A program made the translations under genes and the position numbers. A stretch of 64,000 nucleotides of DNA from positions 62,487,993 to 62,551,992 of the forward strand of contig NC_044573.1 of NCBI RefSeq assembly GCF_901933205.1, in the 5' to 3' direction. Numbering within the stretch: position 1 is the first letter of the stretch; every line of letters starts with the position of its first letter. The notes beneath the pieces are model-generated. The model was not told the DNA's origin. It was given only the letters and a program-made list of their open reading frames with translations, and searched no databases. Below, one piece after another: positions 60,446 through 64,000 of the stretch. This stretch comes from Camarhynchus parvulus. Its lineage: Eukaryota > Chordata > Aves > Passeriformes > Thraupidae.

Positions 60446-63266
60446 CACAAGGCAGCAATATTTAAGAACTTCTGGTCTCCAGAAACCTCATTCTGTCTAA
60501 AGTAGCTCACAAAAGCAAGTGTGAACAGAAAAGGGTGGGGTGTAAGTTTGAGAGAACAAGCTTCCTGATTCTCAGGATGATGTTTTTACTGGATAGTTCT
60601 TGTCAAAGGCTGAGGTATTGTCCTGGAATCCATTATTTTCTGAGGACATTTCACCAAAACCCTCAATAGGAGTAGGAATGTTTTGGGGAGGAGATCAGAA
60701 AGTGTCAAGAAACATTTCCTTGAATGTCTGTCCAGAGTTTCCTGAATAATTATACACATATGGCATCATTTCACTTGATACTTTGGAATATTAGCAGAAA
60801 GGGAGAATCAAAACCAAAAGTCAAAATGCTTTCATATACAAACAACCTAAAGAGAAGAAAGAAATTTTCACTGGAATGATAGTGCTGTTCACTAACATTT
60901 TTTACTGACTGCTTTCTTGAAATAAACAATGAGGTGTTACTGGCATTTTGAGTTGATGGACCACTTTCAGATTGGCAAAATTTGTGAATAGACTAATTAT
61001 AATTTCTTTGGTGGAAAGACTATGTAATCTGCATTTAGAATCTCATCTGTAAGAAAGCCCATTAGCTAGCAAAGAAGATTAAAACCCCTAAATTTGGTGA
61101 TTTGACATTTTGGCCAATGCTCAGAAGTAAATTTCTTATGCAAACTATTTGTGTGAGAAATAACTCTTGAATTGTATTCAATAAGATAAAAGAAAGGAGC
61201 TAGAATTACAACAAACACTTGTCTATTTCTTTCCACAATTGTAAGAATCTGGTAGGCTTTTATTCCTCTGAACATCAAATAAGGTTATGTCCTCTTTTTC
61301 TCTCAAAGAGCTATTGCAGAAGTAGAATCTGGAACTGAGCTTTACCAAAGTAAAAACTCTTATCTCCATAAATAAGTCTATCCATGTATGCTGACCAAAA
61401 TCCATCCAGGGAAAAAGGAGGTGCCAAAGCCACAGCTAATATTCAAGTCAACAGTCCAACATTTTGCTGAATCTGTAAGGGGTAGTTAAACAAGAAACAA
61501 TTATCAATTGTTACCATCAAAAGAAATAAACCATTAAGTAAGGCTCTCTACTGAATATGCCCAGCAATGGAATGAGTGCACTGAAGAAAGATTGGCTGCC
61601 TATGAAGGCGAACCTAATGGCACACTGGGTTGCAACCAATTTATTGAAACAACTTACTCCATTAGTAAATTTGATTAAAAAGCCCAATACTTAGGACTAA
61701 ATTCTTCTTGTTGTACAATGCCTTTGAGTACATTTAATAGCTTTTTCTCTCGTATTAAGCTAATTAAATAAGCACACTTCATCTATCAGTTTTCTGACTC
61801 TGCAAATAGTTCAGGTGGATCTAACTGACATATATTAAGTCTGCAAGGTGTTTGAACACATATTTTATAAATAAATTTTATAAAGGTGTCACTTTTTTTT
61901 TGTGTCCCAATTGCAGCTGAATTAATTTGTCTGTTGGGTCATTCGTGCATGCTATTCACTCACAGAAGTGAATAGCTGGAGTTACAGTTTGCAGATTACC
62001 AGCACTGTAATAATTTAGAACCTTTGTTTCATTATGAACAAATCCAGGCTTGCCAAAGCCTGTTCCTGCTGCTTTTCTCACTTCATTTTGCAGCACAGCT
62101 GTTTTAAACTTCCTAAAAGGATTCAAGGCTGATCAGCTGGTATTTATTGGCTTCAGAGAATATGCTAGCAGTACATATTTTACTGCTTAAGAAAAAAGTC
62201 ATGTTTGTTATTAAACAGTTTAGGAAAATGTTTTAACTAGATTTGAGATGGTGACAAATACCTTCTTTAAGAGAATGAACTTTAAAGGAAGTTTTTTCTA
62301 TTTCTTAAAGGAATTCTTCTTTTGGAAAGGTCAGATTTATAAACCTCTCAAAGAACCAGTACACCAAAAATGCTTTTGTTACTTCATTGGCTACTTGAGA
62401 TTTCTCTTTTAAGTAGTTCCCAAAAAGAAGACAGGAGGAGAATATGTTTTCTCAAGTGGAACTTTTTCACTTGTGAAAAGTGAAGAGAGAGGGGGGGTGA
62501 AACACAAAATATACTCCATTCTGCTAGCCTGATGTTCCAAAAAGATTTTCAGGAGTCCCAGCTAAGGAAATACCCTAGAACACCAGTGCTATGGAGAAGG
62601 TGATCAAAGCCAAAGCTGGGCATTTAGGATGAGGCTTGCTGCCTCTTTTTACCAAACTGTTTCCCAGGTCTGTCTCAAGACAACAGTATCTTTGGAGAAT
62701 CAGTAGAAGTTCCCTTCACCTCTGCTGCCTTTTGGACTCTGTTTTTCCTAACTGGTACTGCCAATTTTCAACTATCCATGTGGTGAATTTCAAAAAGCCC
62801 CTAAACTAAAAGAAGAAAATGAAAAGGGTTCAACTATTACTCTCGTTACCCTACATCCTCAGTTCAAATGTTAAACAATAAAGAGAAATCTTGACATAGA
62901 AATCCAAATTACATGGGAATTGATTGTCCATCCTAATTAAATCCTTTCACCTGTGTTCACTTTTTATGATGTAAAGCCCATGTGCTTTTAGTGACCTATG
63001 CCTTCTATTCATATGAAGAGAATATGTTTTCCTTTTATCTTCCTCAGATTTTTTTTTCACACTTAGCATTTTATCAAGTTAATCTTTTCACGTACGTAAG
63101 TGAAAGACCTTAATTACACCAGTTTTCATAGGAACAACAACACATAATAGAAACTAGGAAAACCCATGGGGTCTAATATATGCTTAGTTGACATGAGTAA
63201 CACAGACAATCAGCCATTCTAGGGCCAATGGGTAAATGACTTTCATACAACATTGGGAATAGATGA
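60446..63266. other. AT-rich unique DNA with enhancer-like blocks
   Basis: No gene or transposon. The stretches 61540-61860, 61920-62170 and 62880-63130 are free of simple repeats. They contain clustered TAAT/ATTA and TTGATTA-type words, a look shared with developmental enhancers. This is inference only. A 10-bp hairpin at 61951-61976 is listed separately. Confidence 0.4.
61951..61976. repeat. Perfect 10-bp hairpin, 6-nt loop
   Basis: GCTATTCACT (61951-61960) pairs exactly with AGTGAATAGC (61967-61976) around CACAGA. No transcription terminator or transposon context. Confidence 0.9.
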
Positions 63267-64000
63267 AAATCATAGAATCATTTAGGCTAGAAAAAAACCT
63301 CTTAGATCATTGAGTCCAACTGTCCATCACTGCCAAGCCCCTCGCTAAAACATGGCCCTGAGCACCACATCTGCACCACCTTCAGCAATTGTGATTCAGC
63401 CACTTCCCTGAGCAGCCTGCTTCAATGCTTGTAGCCCTTTCTGTGCAGAATTTTTTTTTTTCTGATATCCAGCCTAAACCTCTCCTGGTACAGCTTGAGG
63501 CCATTTCCCCTTGTCATACTGCTTGTTAGCTGGGAGAAGAGCTCATTACAATCTTCTTTCAGGTAGTTGCAGAGATGAATAAGGTCTCCCTGAGCCTTCT
63601 TTTCTCCAGACTAAACAACCCTAGTTCCCTCAGCCACTCCTCACAACACTTGTGCCCCAGACCCTTCACCAGTTCCTGTGGACATGCTCCAGCCCCTCAA
63701 TGTCTTCCTTGTGAGAGACCCAAAACTGGACACAGAACTTGAGGTGCAGCCTCACCAGTGCCAGCTACAGAGGAATGATCACTGACCTGATCCTGCTGGC
63801 TCCACTCTGTCCGGTACAGGCCAGGTTTAGTTGGGACACCTGGGCACATGCTGGCTCTTGTTCACCTACTGTTGATCAGCACACCCAGGTCCTTTTCTGC
63901 TGAGCAACTTTCCAGCCACTCTGCCCCCACCTGTAGTGCTGCAGGGGGCTGTGTGTTGAGTTTTTGTGGCCAAGCTTTGGTAGCAGGAAGGGCTAGAGGG
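63267..64000 (-). mobile_element. CR1 LINE, 3' part, continuing past the right edge
   Basis: Plus-strand sequence begins AAATCATAGAATCATTTAGG and runs through TCATTGAGTCCAACTGTCCA, CACTTCCCTGAGCAGCCTGC and TTCAGGTAGTTGCAGAGATG. It continues with AGACCCTTCACCAGTTCCTG and CACACCCAGGTCCTTTTCTG. All of this is the reverse complement of the avian CR1 3' untranslated region and the end of the pol frame. On the minus strand a short in-phase string resembling the CR1 pol C-terminus (AEKDLGVLI) is still readable near 63895. Later stops and frame slips show it is dead. The 3' terminus is at about 63267; the 5' part is outside the window. Confidence 0.95.

Overview
The window is nuclear DNA from a bird. 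It is AT-rich, carries no gene I can recognise, and contains interspersed repeats whose wording is avian. The clearest is the 3' part of a CR1 LINE at the right edge (63267-64000, minus strand). A solo LTR of the avian ERVL type lies at 38873-39306, with TG...CA ends and a 5-bp target duplication. Further CR1 scraps of different ages lie near 8852, 13482, 23186, 26246 and 53041. Low repeat density, unique AT-rich sequence and CR1 dominance fit a gene desert or a very long intron of a bird chromosome. Nothing suggests a bacterial, viral or organellar source.

Layout. 1-8.8 kb: unique AT-rich DNA with a short relic of a palindromic amniote repeat (5321-5360) and minor local duplications. 8.8-17.4 kb: one or two decayed CR1 pieces in unique DNA. 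17.4-17.85 kb: a GC-richer patch with 13 uninterrupted CAG units. 20-26.4 kb: local duplications, including a ~160-bp segment present twice 1.2 kb apart at about nine tenths identity, and two CR1 fragments in opposite orientations. 26.4-33.4 kb: a GC-richer shoulder, then AT-rich sequence with possible conserved noncoding elements, TG/T-rich tracts and a TG microsatellite. 33.4-38.8 kb: two GC-richer patches; the one at 35182-35442 has nine CpGs and is bracketed by good splice-site matches. 38.9-39.3 kb: the solo LTR. 40.8 kb: a perfect 69-bp tandem duplication. 45.4 kb: a strong imperfect hairpin, probably a relic of an old palindromic transposon. 46-60 kb: unique sequence, a CTCF-like motif and an old CR1 3' end. 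60.4 kb: a compound TG/AG microsatellite. 61-63.2 kb: AT-rich sequence with an enhancer-like look, then the edge CR1.

Coding content. The open frames are short, mostly start at non-ATG codons, overlap on both strands and match no family I recognise. The longest (about 200 codons, minus strand, 46273-46875) begins at TTG. I call no protein-coding gene, tRNA, rRNA, CRISPR array or complete mobile element. The best candidate functional features are noncoding: the exon-like CpG cluster at 35.2-35.4 kb, the duplicated ~160-bp block, two convergently oriented CTCF-like motifs (27627 and 48567), and several ATTA-rich blocks that may be conserved enhancers. All of these need cross-species alignment or transcript data.
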